64,000 bases of DNA from the NCBI GenBank assembly GCA_013286235.1, contig JABDGE010000001.1:23683-87682 (forward strand). Direction: 5' to 3'. This DNA is from Bacteroidota bacterium. GTDB taxonomy: Bacteria > Bacteroidota > Bacteroidia > Sphingobacteriales > Sphingobacteriaceae. This document shows positions 47,643 to 56,600 of the stretch, piece by piece. Every line of letters begins with the position of its first letter. Within the stretch, counting starts at the first letter, position 1. The translations under genes were made by a program, and so were the position numbers. A model generated the notes under the pieces. It searched no databases, was not told the DNA's origin, and saw only the letters and a program-made list of their open reading frames with translations.

Positions 47643-48401
47643 TTAAAAGCTAAAACCTCGTTTCCACGCATATTCCGCAATGCCCGAAGCTGCTTCCGCA
47701 TCCAGTAGTATCTCGCAATTAGGATGTAATTGTACTACCGATGCCGGGATGTCTGTCGTAACCGGGCCCAGGATTGCTTGTTTAATGATATCGGCTTTAT
47801 GCGCACCCTTGGCAATCAGGATAAGCTTGCGCGTATGCATGATGTTTTTAATGCCGCGGGTCAGCCCCCCTAATACCGTTTCGGCAGGCACCTGCGTTTC
47901 CCGGCGTACCCGGGCTTCAAAATCGGGATCCATTGGCGATACCCATGTCTCGCTTTCGAAAGGCGTACCGGGTTGGTTTATACCGATATGACCGTTGCTG
48001 CCTATGCCCAGCATTTGCAGATCAGCGCCGCCACGTTCCGCAAGGCGTTGCTCAAACAATAAAGCCTCCGCTTCAAAATCGGCCGACATTGTAGGCGGCA
48101 TAATAAAGTTTTCTTCGGGAATGCCAAGCAGGCCAGCAATTTGGTTAAGGATCATGGTATAGCAGCTACCGGCATATTCGCGTGGGAGATTGGTAAGCTC
48201 ATCCACATTAAAAAGGGTTATGCGCGACACGTCAAAGGGATACTGCCGGTGGATATTCGATACAACACCGTGCATGCCGATCGTGGTTTGTCCTGTCGAA
48301 AGGCCTATCACAGCATTCGGTTTTTCAAGCATCTGGGCTATGATCCGCCAGGCTGCGGTTGTGTCAAACTCCTTTTCTGTTTTGGTTATGGTGATTTTCA
48401 T
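47643..48401 (-). CDS. Glucosamine-6-phosphate deaminase-like (NagB family), variant active site
   Basis: A 252-residue NagB-fold protein. Family motifs are GLSTGQTT (33-40), FNVDELTNLP with D68 (E. coli D72), and GIGSNGHIGINQPG (132-145). In E. coli NagB the last motif holds D141, H143 and E148. Here the histidine is kept (H138), but the aspartate is N136, as I recall for Gram-positive NagB, and the glutamate is Q143. The E-to-Q change touches the catalytic relay, so activity or substrate may differ (galactosamine-6-phosphate isomerase is an alternative). It follows the PTS genes on the same strand after 194 bases, fitting catabolism of a phosphorylated amino sugar delivered by that PTS. Confidence 0.85.
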   Translation of the reverse strand: MKITITKTEKEFDTTAAWRIIAQMLEKPNAVIGLSTGQTTIGMHGVVSNIHRQYPFDVSRITLFNVDELTNLPREYAGSCYTMILNQIAGLLGIPEENFIMPPTMSADFEAEALLFEQRLAERGGADLQMLGIGSNGHIGINQPGTPFESETWVSPMDPDFEARVRRETQVPAETVLGGLTRGIKNIMHTRKLILIAKGAHKADIIKQAILGPVTTDIPASVVQLHPNCEILLDAEAASGIAEYAWKRGFSF

Positions 48402-48473
48402 TTATCAAATTTTTTCCGAGGCCTAAAATAAAAGGCTTTACATTTCCGCTAAAATAACTCTTAGAAGTGCATC

Positions 48474-48566
48474 TTAACCACAGATCGCAAAGAATGTACA
48501 AGCAAAAATGGACAAACTATTAACACTCTGTGGCCTCTGTGCCTCCTCCGTGCCCTCCGTGGTTAA
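48474..48566. repeat. Inverted-repeat-bounded element TTAACCAC...GTGGTTAA
   Basis: TTAACCAC (48474-48481) and GTGGTTAA (48559-48566) bound a block ending in CTCTGTGGCCTCTGTGCC and CCTCCGTGCCCTCCGTGG, a degenerate 9-10 bp series. It sits between the HPr and nagB-like genes. It looks like a small mobile or REP-type element. Confidence 0.5.
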
Positions 48567-48595
48567 ACTTTTATACTTTAGTTAGACGGAATACT

Positions 48596-48862
48596 TTACA
48601 AACCTTTCAATTCTTCCTTAAAAAACCGGTCAATGGCAGTAGCGGCGGCCATTTCGTCCTCTCCCTCAATCACGATCGAAACAATTTCGCCGCCTTTCAG
48701 CGCGAGTGAAAGCAGGTTCAGCAGGCTATTCAACCGAACTTCTTTTTCGCCTTTTTTGAGGCTGATAGCCGATTTGTAGGTTTTGGCCAGCTTCACCAGC
48801 GCTGTTGCCGGGCGGGCGTGCAAACCCTGGGCAGCCAAAATTGTATAATTGTTTACGATCAT
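48596..48862 (-). CDS. ptsH: HPr phosphocarrier protein
   Basis: An 88-residue HPr. The active-site histidine H15 lies in AAQGLHARPAT, and S46 aligns with the regulatory serine of Gram-positive HPr (NSLLNLLSLAL). ATG at 48862 is chosen because it overlaps the ptsI stop (ATGA) and gives the standard length. It accepts phosphate from Enzyme I and passes it to EIIA of the mannose-family permease encoded upstream. Whether an HPr kinase acts on S46 cannot be seen here. Confidence 0.92.
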   Translation of the reverse strand: MIVNNYTILAAQGLHARPATALVKLAKTYKSAISLKKGEKEVRLNSLLNLLSLALKGGEIVSIVIEGEDEMAAATAIDRFFKEELKGL

Positions 48863-50571
48863 AAGCCCCGCAAATATGCTTTTATAGTTTCTGAATTGTC
48901 CATCTGTTTCACATTTTCGTATACATGCCGCGCATCGTCTAAACCGGTAGCGATGATAATCTTTTTTATTGCCGGAATTGCAGCCGCGCTCATGGAAAAG
49001 TCCTTTAGCCCCATGCCCAATAATAACTTCGTGGCAAGCGGGTCGCCGGCGAGCTCGCCGCACATGCCGGCGGAGATGCCGTGTTTTGCAGCCTGGTCGA
49101 GCACGAAGCCGATCAGCCGGAGCACGGCCGGGTCAAAGGGATCATACAAATAACTTATCTTGCTGTTCATGCGGTCAACAGCGAGGGTGTACTGGCACAG
49201 GTCGTTGGTGCCGATGCTAAAAAAATCCACTTCTTTCGCCAGGATATCGGCAATTATCGCCGCCGACGGGACCTCGATCATGATACCCGTTTTTATTTGC
49301 GCGTTGAAAGGAATGCCGCTTAATGACAGCTGGCGCTTCGCTTCTTCAAGGACGGATTTAGCTGCCCTTAATTCGGGTACGCCCGAGATCATGGGGAACA
49401 TGATGCGGACATCGCCAAACACCGAAGCACGTAAAATGGCCCTTAGCTGGGTGAGAAAAACATCCGGCCGGTCCAGGCATATCCGGATGGCGCGGTATCC
49501 TAAAAATGGGTTTTGCTCAACCGGCAAATCAAAATAGGGCAAATCTTTATCACCGCCGACGTCCATTGTTCGAATAACGAGCGGCCGGCCTTTTGACCGC
49601 AATGCTGCCTGTTTATAAAGCTCGAACTGCTCCCCTTCCGTAGGGAAAGAAGCACGTTCCATAAAAAGCAATTCCGTACGGAACAGGCCCACCCCTTCAC
49701 CCCCATTATCGTTGATGGCATCTAAATCATCAACGCCCGCTATGTTGCCTGACAAAGTGATCTTTACGCCGTCGGTTGTGTTTGCGGGGATATTTTTTAG
49801 CTGTTTAAGCTCTCCGTTTATCTGGATGAAGCGGTTGCGCTTTTCCCCGAATGTTTCAATTAAATTATCATCGGGATTGCAGTAAATCTCACCGGCTTGT
49901 CCGTCGAGGACTATTAGATCGCCCTCGTTCACGTCGTTTAAAGCAACACCGCAGCCCACTACCGCAGGTATACCTTTTGTCCGTGCAATGATGGCGGTGT
50001 GCGCAGCGCTGCTGCCTGCCTGTGTGGCAAAGCCTGCGATATACCTGAGATCCATACTAATGGTATCCGAAGGCGTCAGTTCCTGCGCTATGATGATGGT
50101 ATCGGACTCATAATGCTGAGCGTTGTTTTGGTATTGATGCAGATTTTTCCAAATCCGGTCGCCGGCATCTTTCATATCAGCCGATCTTGCCCGCATGTAT
50201 TCATCCTCCATGTTTTCAAACAGTTCAACCAGGTTCGTAACCACTTCCAGCAAGGCATCGTTTGTATTTTTCTTATCGACCCTGATCAACGCGAGCACGT
50301 CGTCGTTTAGCTGCGGATCCGTTATCAGCTCCACCTGCGTTTCCAGAATGGCCGTTTCTTCTTCAGTCAGCGAGGCTTCTCTTTCTTTCAGCAGCGCCTC
50401 AATTTCTTCCACAGAAAGTCTCACGGCCGCTTCAAAAAGAGCAATGGCCGCTAAAATATCTTCTTCGTTTTTCAGCAGCCCACCGGTAGCAACAGCCTTT
50501 GTCTTGTTCAACCACCGGGCTTTTCCTATAGAAATACCTGGCGAAACACCAATGCCGTTTATTGCTTTCAT
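48859..50571 (-). CDS. ptsI: PTS Enzyme I (phosphoenolpyruvate-protein phosphotransferase)
   Basis: A 570-residue cytoplasmic enzyme that takes phosphate from PEP and passes it to HPr. The N-terminal HPr-binding domain is followed by the swivelling domain with the phospho-histidine H191 in GSSAAHTAIIARTKGIPAVVG. The PEP-binding TIM barrel reads GVGLFRTELLFMER, with FSIGTNDLCQYTLAVDR and catalytic cysteine in GMCGELAGD. The canonical GG-T-SH around the histidine reads GSSAAH. It lies three bases after the EIIC-EIID gene and overlaps ptsH by four bases, so the three are one unit. Confidence 0.95.
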   Translation of the reverse strand: MKAINGIGVSPGISIGKARWLNKTKAVATGGLLKNEEDILAAIALFEAAVRLSVEEIEALLKEREASLTEEETAILETQVELITDPQLNDDVLALIRVDKKNTNDALLEVVTNLVELFENMEDEYMRARSADMKDAGDRIWKNLHQYQNNAQHYESDTIIIAQELTPSDTISMDLRYIAGFATQAGSSAAHTAIIARTKGIPAVVGCGVALNDVNEGDLIVLDGQAGEIYCNPDDNLIETFGEKRNRFIQINGELKQLKNIPANTTDGVKITLSGNIAGVDDLDAINDNGGEGVGLFRTELLFMERASFPTEGEQFELYKQAALRSKGRPLVIRTMDVGGDKDLPYFDLPVEQNPFLGYRAIRICLDRPDVFLTQLRAILRASVFGDVRIMFPMISGVPELRAAKSVLEEAKRQLSLSGIPFNAQIKTGIMIEVPSAAIIADILAKEVDFFSIGTNDLCQYTLAVDRMNSKISYLYDPFDPAVLRLIGFVLDQAAKHGISAGMCGELAGDPLATKLLLGMGLKDFSMSAAAIPAIKKIIIATGLDDARHVYENVKQMDNSETIKAYLRGL

Positions 50572-50574
50572 CGG

Positions 50575-52152
50575 TCAGGCAAAAATATTGAGTGAGCTGC
50601 CAATAAAACCTAAAGCCAACAGGCCCAGCAGCAGCCAGGTAGTTTTGGCGCCCTGTTTTACAAAATAAAACACTAAAAAGGTAAGCCCAAGCGGAATGAT
50701 AAAAGGCACTACCTGGTTGAGCACACCCTGCACACGTACTGCGGAATCGCCTCCCCCAATCTTTAGCGGCGTTACAACCGACATCAGCGTGGCAGGCATG
50801 GCGCCAACCACCATCAGCCCTAATATCGCCGACCCTTTTGTAAGTTTATCCATCACCTTATTTTTGGCCAGGTCTTGTAGAAATTTGGTCCCGGTTTTAT
50901 AGCCTGTAAAAGTAAGCTGGTACCGCAGTAGCAGGTGCGGTACGTTAAAAATGAGCAGGAACAGCACAGGCCCCAAAAGATTGCCTTTTAATGCCAGCGA
51001 GGCCCCCACCCCTGCCGCAATCACTTTAAAAGTGCCCCAGAACAATGAATCGAACACACCGGCCAGCGGCCCCATCAGCCCTGCCTTAACCGAGCTGATC
51101 GTTTCTTCATCGAAATCTTCATCAACTCTATTCCGTTCTTCCATAGCGGCTGTGATGCCGATGATCAGAGTTGAACCATAGGGACTGGTATTAAAAAATT
51201 GCAGGTGGCGTTTTAGCGCCGCCGCCATTTGCTGCCGTGTGGTGTACAAACGCTTCAGGGCTGGAATGATTGCAAAAGCAAAGCCCGTGTTTTGCCAGGT
51301 CTCGAAATTGAAATTAGCCTCGAGCGCCAGGGATCTTAAAAACATCGACCTTATATCGGCCCGGGTAAGCAGGTTTTCGCGCGGGCTTTCAGGGATAGTT
51401 TCTTCGCCGAAGTCATCATCGTCAACAGCCTCTTCGGTCTTGTTTTGGGTGATGATAAAAGCGATTACCACCGCAATACCGCCGATCGCTATAACCGGGA
51501 GCCTGAGATAAGCCGCCAAAATAAACCCAAGAAAATAGTAAGGGGCCATGTTTTTTGTAAACATGAGGTTCATGAGCAGGGCGAAGCCGAGTGCGGGCAG
51601 CATGTTGCCGGCCACCTGCAGGCCCGACTGCACCCATGCAGGGATCATGTCCAGGAAGGATTTCATAGCGGCCGCGCCCAATTGCAGGGCCAGCCAAACA
51701 ATAATGCCCATCAGTACCGGTTTTAATAAGCCGGAAAGGATGTGCAGCCATTGCAGCTTTTTATAGTCGCCGGCATCGGCATATTGGTTGAATTTTTTAT
51801 TGAGCACGGAGCGAAAGACAAACAAGCCACTCACCACCAGCTCGGCCAGGATTGAAACGGGTACCGCAATGGCCAGCGCAATAGCGGGACCTTTGCCGGA
51901 TAGGATGGCGAAAGCCGTTCCCAGCACACCACCGCTAATGACATCTGGTGGTATGGCCGCGCCGACTTTTATGTTCCCCATAAATATCAGCTCCAGCGTG
52001 CCGCCGATGATGATGCCCTGCGTTAAATCGCCCAATACCAGCCCCACCAGCGGGGCGAGTACCAATGGCCTGCTCAATAACGTCGTTCCCAGAAAATCCT
52101 CCGAATGACCAAAAAAGGCGATCAGCGCTATTAAGATATAAGTTAGTATCAA
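50575..52152 (-). CDS. Fused PTS EIIC-EIID permease, mannose/fructose/sorbose family
   Basis: A 525-residue protein joining two subunits that are normally separate. Residues 1 to about 245 are EIIC-like (PLVLAPLVGLVLGDLTQGII, GGTLELIFMGNIKVGAAIPP, several membrane helices). After an acidic linker (TEEAVDDDDFGEETIPES), residues from about 265 are EIID-like (LTRADIRSMFLRSLALEANF, MGPLAGVFDSLFWGTFKVIAA, C-terminal helices). No stop or frameshift separates the halves, so it is a real fusion. It would translocate and release the sugar phosphorylated by EIIB. The start is TTG at 52152; no better ATG is seen. Substrate probably a hexose or hexosamine. Confidence 0.9.
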   Translation of the reverse strand: MILTYILIALIAFFGHSEDFLGTTLLSRPLVLAPLVGLVLGDLTQGIIIGGTLELIFMGNIKVGAAIPPDVISGGVLGTAFAILSGKGPAIALAIAVPVSILAELVVSGLFVFRSVLNKKFNQYADAGDYKKLQWLHILSGLLKPVLMGIIVWLALQLGAAAMKSFLDMIPAWVQSGLQVAGNMLPALGFALLMNLMFTKNMAPYYFLGFILAAYLRLPVIAIGGIAVVIAFIITQNKTEEAVDDDDFGEETIPESPRENLLTRADIRSMFLRSLALEANFNFETWQNTGFAFAIIPALKRLYTTRQQMAAALKRHLQFFNTSPYGSTLIIGITAAMEERNRVDEDFDEETISSVKAGLMGPLAGVFDSLFWGTFKVIAAGVGASLALKGNLLGPVLFLLIFNVPHLLLRYQLTFTGYKTGTKFLQDLAKNKVMDKLTKGSAILGLMVVGAMPATLMSVVTPLKIGGGDSAVRVQGVLNQVVPFIIPLGLTFLVFYFVKQGAKTTWLLLGLLALGFIGSSLNIFA

Positions 52153-52450
52153 GTTTATAAATAATGTCGTTTATATAAAAGCTAAAAGCGCAAAGCTGAA
52201 AGCCAAAAGCTGAAAGCGCCAAGCTGAAAGCAGAAAGCAGAAAGCAGAAAGCAGAAAGCTAAGAGATTTATGACCAGCACAAATTATTCAATTTATATAA
52301 AATTAAATAACAACCCTCATCTTCCGCTCTTCCCGACTTCCGGACTTTCGGACTTTCGGACTTCTCACATCTCACATCTCAACCTTTCACCTCCGGCCAT
52401 GAACTATGAACCCTGCTACTGCTACTGCTACTGCTACTCCCTCTCACATC
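52153..52450. repeat. AGAAAGC, ACTTTCGG and CTACTGC arrays between EIIB and EIIC-EIID genes
   Basis: From 52175 to 52262 the words GCTAAAAGC/GCTGAAAGC lead into a perfect AGAAAGC run (period 7). After an AT-rich gap come GGACTTTCGGACTTTCGG (52340-52363), CTCACATCTCACATC, and finally CTGCTACTGCTACTGCTACT. Four word families meet in one 298-base spacer that splits the PTS gene cluster. No ORF is supported. Confidence 0.65.
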
Positions 52451-52921
52451 TCACAAAAGCTCCTTCACCAATTGTTTACTCTCCGTCGGCACCTGGCGTA
52501 TTTCCAGTTCTATTCCTTTTTCCAGCATTTCTTTCATCAGGCTGATGTCCTCATCCGTCACGGCGACCGCTTTCGAAATGAGCCTCGCTCCCTCGCGGGT
52601 GCGGATACCGCCAAAGTTTACCGACGTGATCGCGGGCACAGCCACTGCCAATGTATAAGCATCTTTCACGCTGTTGACGAGCACCAGTATCTTCAGGCTG
52701 GTACTTTTAATATCGCATAAAAGATCGGCGGCATCCTTTAGCGATTTTATCAGCAACCGGGCGCTTGCAGGCTTGGCGAGGCCCACGGTCATCTTCATAA
52801 ATTCGTCTTTGGCTACTTTGTCGTTGGCGATGAGCAGGGTGTCGACGCCTAACGAGGGCACCCAGGTAAAGGCAACCTGCCCATGGACCAGCCTGTCATC
52901 AATTCGTGTTAGTTTAATCAT
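52451..52921 (-). CDS. PTS EIIB component, mannose family
   Basis: A 156-residue cytoplasmic phosphotransfer subunit. The phospho-histidine H13 lies in RIDDRLVHGQVAFTW, the family signature. VNFGGIRTREGARLISKAV near residue 105 is also typical. It receives phosphate from EIIA (gene overlap of 8 bases) and transfers it to the incoming sugar. The spacer to the EIIC-EIID gene is unusual for a permease operon because of its repeat arrays. Confidence 0.93.
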   Translation of the reverse strand: MIKLTRIDDRLVHGQVAFTWVPSLGVDTLLIANDKVAKDEFMKMTVGLAKPASARLLIKSLKDAADLLCDIKSTSLKILVLVNSVKDAYTLAVAVPAITSVNFGGIRTREGARLISKAVAVTDEDISLMKEMLEKGIELEIRQVPTESKQLVKELL

Positions 52922-53351
52922 GCTGCTCCTTGTCGTTTGCGGCGGCGACCAGCTTATTCACAAAAACCATTTGCTTTGCCGCGCTTTCGATGGCCTGTTC
53001 AATTACTTCATCGAGTGGGGTATCAGTATCGGCGAGCATAATTTCCATCACCAGGGGCAGGTTAAAGCCTGAAACAATGTAAATACCCGGTTTTAACGCT
53101 TGCTGTAAAAGCTGGTTGGTTACGCTTCCGCCTAAAATATCCGAAAATATAACCAGTTCTTCACTATCAGTGAGTTGATCAACAATCGCTTTTATATCAG
53201 CCTCGACCGGGCGGTTCTCATCGGTATAAGCCTCAATCAGAAAAAGGTTGTCCGTAACGCCGATGATAAGGTCCAGCGAGGATTTTATGCCCGACGCTAA
53301 CCTGCCATGTGTGGCGATCAGGAATTTACGCTTTTTTTCGCCTGGATTCAT
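52914..53351 (-). CDS. PTS EIIA component, mannose family
   Basis: A 145-residue EIIA of the mannose/sorbose type. Active-site H15 lies in FLIATHGRLASGIKSSLDLI, and VIFSDILGGSVTNQLL matches the conserved SDLxGGSP region. First gene of the PTS cluster. It passes phosphate from HPr to EIIB. Its gene is preceded by 60-100 bases of unique sequence, so the promoter must lie between it and the array at 53476. Confidence 0.93.
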   Translation of the reverse strand: MNPGEKKRKFLIATHGRLASGIKSSLDLIIGVTDNLFLIEAYTDENRPVEADIKAIVDQLTDSEELVIFSDILGGSVTNQLLQQALKPGIYIVSGFNLPLVMEIMLADTDTPLDEVIEQAIESAAKQMVFVNKLVAAANDKEQHD

Positions 53352-53475
53352 TGGTAAAAAATTGCTAAGGGCCGGTTTAATATTGGCCCCACAAGGTAGT
53401 AAAATATTGACCGTCGATGAAAACGATTTTTCACGGCATGTCTATTTTTTTGCGTTCAAGAGGGGCTTTGTTGCT

Positions 53476-53656
53476 CCAGACTTTCGGACTTTCGGACTTT
53501 CGGACTTCCCGACTTCCGGACTTCCGGACTTCCGGACTTTCCGACTTTCCGACTTTCCGACTTTCCGACTTCCGGACTTCCGGACTTTCCGACTTTCCGA
53601 CTTCCAAACTTCCGGACTTCCCGACTTCCGGACTTCCCGACTTCCGGACTTCCGGA
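53476..53656. repeat. Long ACTTTCGG tandem array (period 8)
   Basis: About 22 units of eight bases alternate between CGGACTTT, CGGACTTC, CCGACTTT and CCGACTTC, almost without interruption. The array lies between the PTS operon and the stop codon of the surface protein gene. Several reading frames are open through it on both strands simply because the unit lacks stop codons. Related shorter arrays lie at 7430, 30792, 36178 and 52330. Confidence 0.85.
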
Positions 53657-56600
53657 CTAATAAATAATACTCACCCACCCACTCAACTTTTGCGTATTAT
53701 TTTTCGCCGTTATAACATAGTAATAAACACCCTGCGGCAATTTCTTCCCGTCATATTCGCCATTCCAGGGGACAGGATAGCCAACGCTTTGATAAATTTG
53801 CTTTCCCCAGCGGGTGAAAACCTGTACGGTTGCGGTTGCGTCCAGGCCTTCAACAACCCAGGTATCATTAACGCCATCGCCGTTTGGCGTGAACGTATTG
53901 GGGATGTACACCGCGGCGCAAACATCAGCCACTTTTATTTGCTGGGTAGCCTGGCAGCCGTCGGCGCCCGTAATGGTTAAGCTCACGGTGCCGGGCTGGG
54001 TTACCGTGTAGGTTTGGCCGCCGGTTTGGCCATTCCAGCTATAGGCTGCAAAACCGGCAGGGGCCGTAAGGGTAACAGGCTGCCTTTTATATTCGCATAT
54101 CGAGGTATCGCTCACCGTAAAAACCGGGCTGGCCAAAAATGTTACCGTAATGCTGGTATCAGCCTGGCAGCCTGCGGCGGATGTGACGGTTACTTTATAG
54201 GCGCCCGATTGTGTTACTTTTATCGAACCGGAAGTTTCGCCGGTGGACCATAGCAGGCTCCCGCTGTTAAAGCTGGCTACCAATTCAACCGTTTGACCAT
54301 CGCAAAAAGAATTCTCCGGGATCGCGGCTATTGATACCGTCGGCGCAGGATTGATCGTAATTACCTGGGTGGCTGATTTCTCGGAGCAGGCGCTGCCGTC
54401 TGATGACTGAACGTTGCTTACTACTTCAACGGAATAACTGCCAGAAACATTGGTGATAATGGATGTTTGATTGGTGTTTGCCGTGAGCAGGGTACTACCC
54501 TGGTACCAGTTGATGGTATACGAAGGATCAACGGGTACATTTTCTGTCAGGACCGCATTTTCTCCGGAGCAATAAACGGCCTTATCGGCTGTGATCGAGG
54601 GGCTGGGCAGATTGATTACCGTGATTTGGACTGAGTTAGATGAAACCCAGGCGCCTGGACAGTTGCTTGCTTGCACGTAATAGGTGCCGTTTTGTTCAGC
54701 GGTGAAAGTAGCGGTGGTATCGCCGTTCAATACGCCGTTGGTGTACCATCGGAAGTGCTCGCCGGCGGGCCCTTGCACCTGGAAGGATACCGGTCCGCAT
54801 GAAGTGTAAGTAGGCGGAGGCTGTGATTGAAAAACCGGACCCGGCACAAAAGTCAGGTCAAATGGCGCGGATGTTTGCGTGCAGCCTGCCAGGTGGCTGG
54901 TAACCATAACGGTATAGGTTCCGGCAGTCAGGGTCTTAAGGGTCGGCAGCCCGTTACCGGCAACAACGAGGGTATCATTTCGGAACCAACTGATGGTGTA
55001 TGATGTATCCGCGGGAATGTTGGCCGAGAGCGTTGCTGTATCTTCCGCGCAGTAGCTGGGCTGTCCGGGCGTTATATTTGGTGTTGGCAGCGTGATCATA
55101 TCAACCCGGACGGTAGAAGATGGCACCCAACTGTTGGTACATGCGCTTACCTCCACATAATACTGGCCCGACTGGGTGGCGATGAAGGTGGAGGTGGTAT
55201 CGCCGTTCAGGGCGCCGTTGGTGTACCATCGGTAGTGGTAAGCAGAATTATACGTTACGTTAAGTGTGTATGGACTCGTACCGCATTGCGCGACGACGGG
55301 CGGATAGTTAAAACTAAAAACGGGGCTCGAGACCGAATTTACCCGGAGTTTATTGGTGCGTATGTGCACATTTTCGCAGGGATCGAAGATAATCACGTAA
55401 TATTCGCCGGGGCTGTTAATTACAAGGCTGTCCTGCGTTGCGCCAACTATATCCTGCCCATTTTTTTCCCACTGGAAACTGTTGTTGTTTACATCATAAG
55501 AATTTATTCGCGGGGTTATGGACGAGCCCTGGCAAAGGCCGACATTTGTTACTGAATCGAAAATAGGGTTGCCAGTCTGTAACACATTTGCCGTAGTCGT
55601 GTCGCTTAAGTATGCACCGTAGTCCGGCGCGAGCAAGTAAACCCCATCGGAAGTTGCCAGCCAAACGCCGTTTTCGCAGCCGGATGATATATTGAAGGCA
55701 CTGGTCGCTGTCGCATTTACGCAAACATCGTACACCGGTAAATTGCCCAATGCGCTAAAATAGGTTAAGGAAAAGCTGGATATTAGCCCACCCAAACTCA
55801 GGTTTGCAAACAGCGAGTTGCTGAAATAAAAGCCCTGGTCGGTACCGATTAATAAATTATCTTTTGCCAGGTACGGGTTCGTGGGGCCTGGCAAACTGGC
55901 AAGTCCCAGGATATCGGTTACTTTGTTAACGTTTATACCATTCAAATATTGGTAGGCGGTGGAGGGGTCGCCGAGATTCTGTTCGTCCAACCATTCCTGC
56001 CATAGGCCGTTTTTATTCCCCCAAAAGAAACTTGCCTGAAAAATATTCGGATTTGCCACTCCAATCGGCACATAATAGGCGGTATTAACCTGGCTGCCGC
56101 TTTTAACATAGCCGACGATATCGTGATCGTATCCACCATAACCAATTTCGGTAAAAACCGTTGGATAATAAGACGGATCATCATTGTAATCCCCGGTTAA
56201 CAATTCACTCCGGTAAGTTTCGGTAAACACCTCCGCAGGTCCCGCCAGGTACGAGGTGAATTTATTGTATGCCAAGCTATTACTAACCACATTGTAGCTT
56301 CCCAACCCATGCGTGGTGGCAATATGCAGGGTTAAGGGTGAATAAAACCCGTTCTCATCAGCCATCCCCAGCGACGTGACCGTATCGGCCAGCCCCACCG
56401 CGGCATTTATGTCGCTTAATGCGCCCTGGTTATATTCTATAACGTCGGGAGAATTGGCTGCAACAAAAACCGTGTCCTGGCTGCGCCCCGCTATGTCGAT
56501 AAATTGCAAATTATTATAAGCGGAAAATGAAGCTGTATAATTGTCGACAGCCAAAGTGAGGCTATTGATACGGTACACCCCGTTATTTTGGGCCAGCACC

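Noticed and set aside
53476-53656. CRISPR-like array
   Set aside because: Units are contiguous 8-mers with no unique spacers; no cas genes nearby.
53248-53980. Open frames of 139 and 187 codons (plus strand) and 78 codons (minus strand) through the ACTTTCGG array
   Set aside because: They are open only because the 8-bp unit has no stop codon in any frame. The products are low-complexity repeats and overlap EIIA or the T9SS protein on the other strand.
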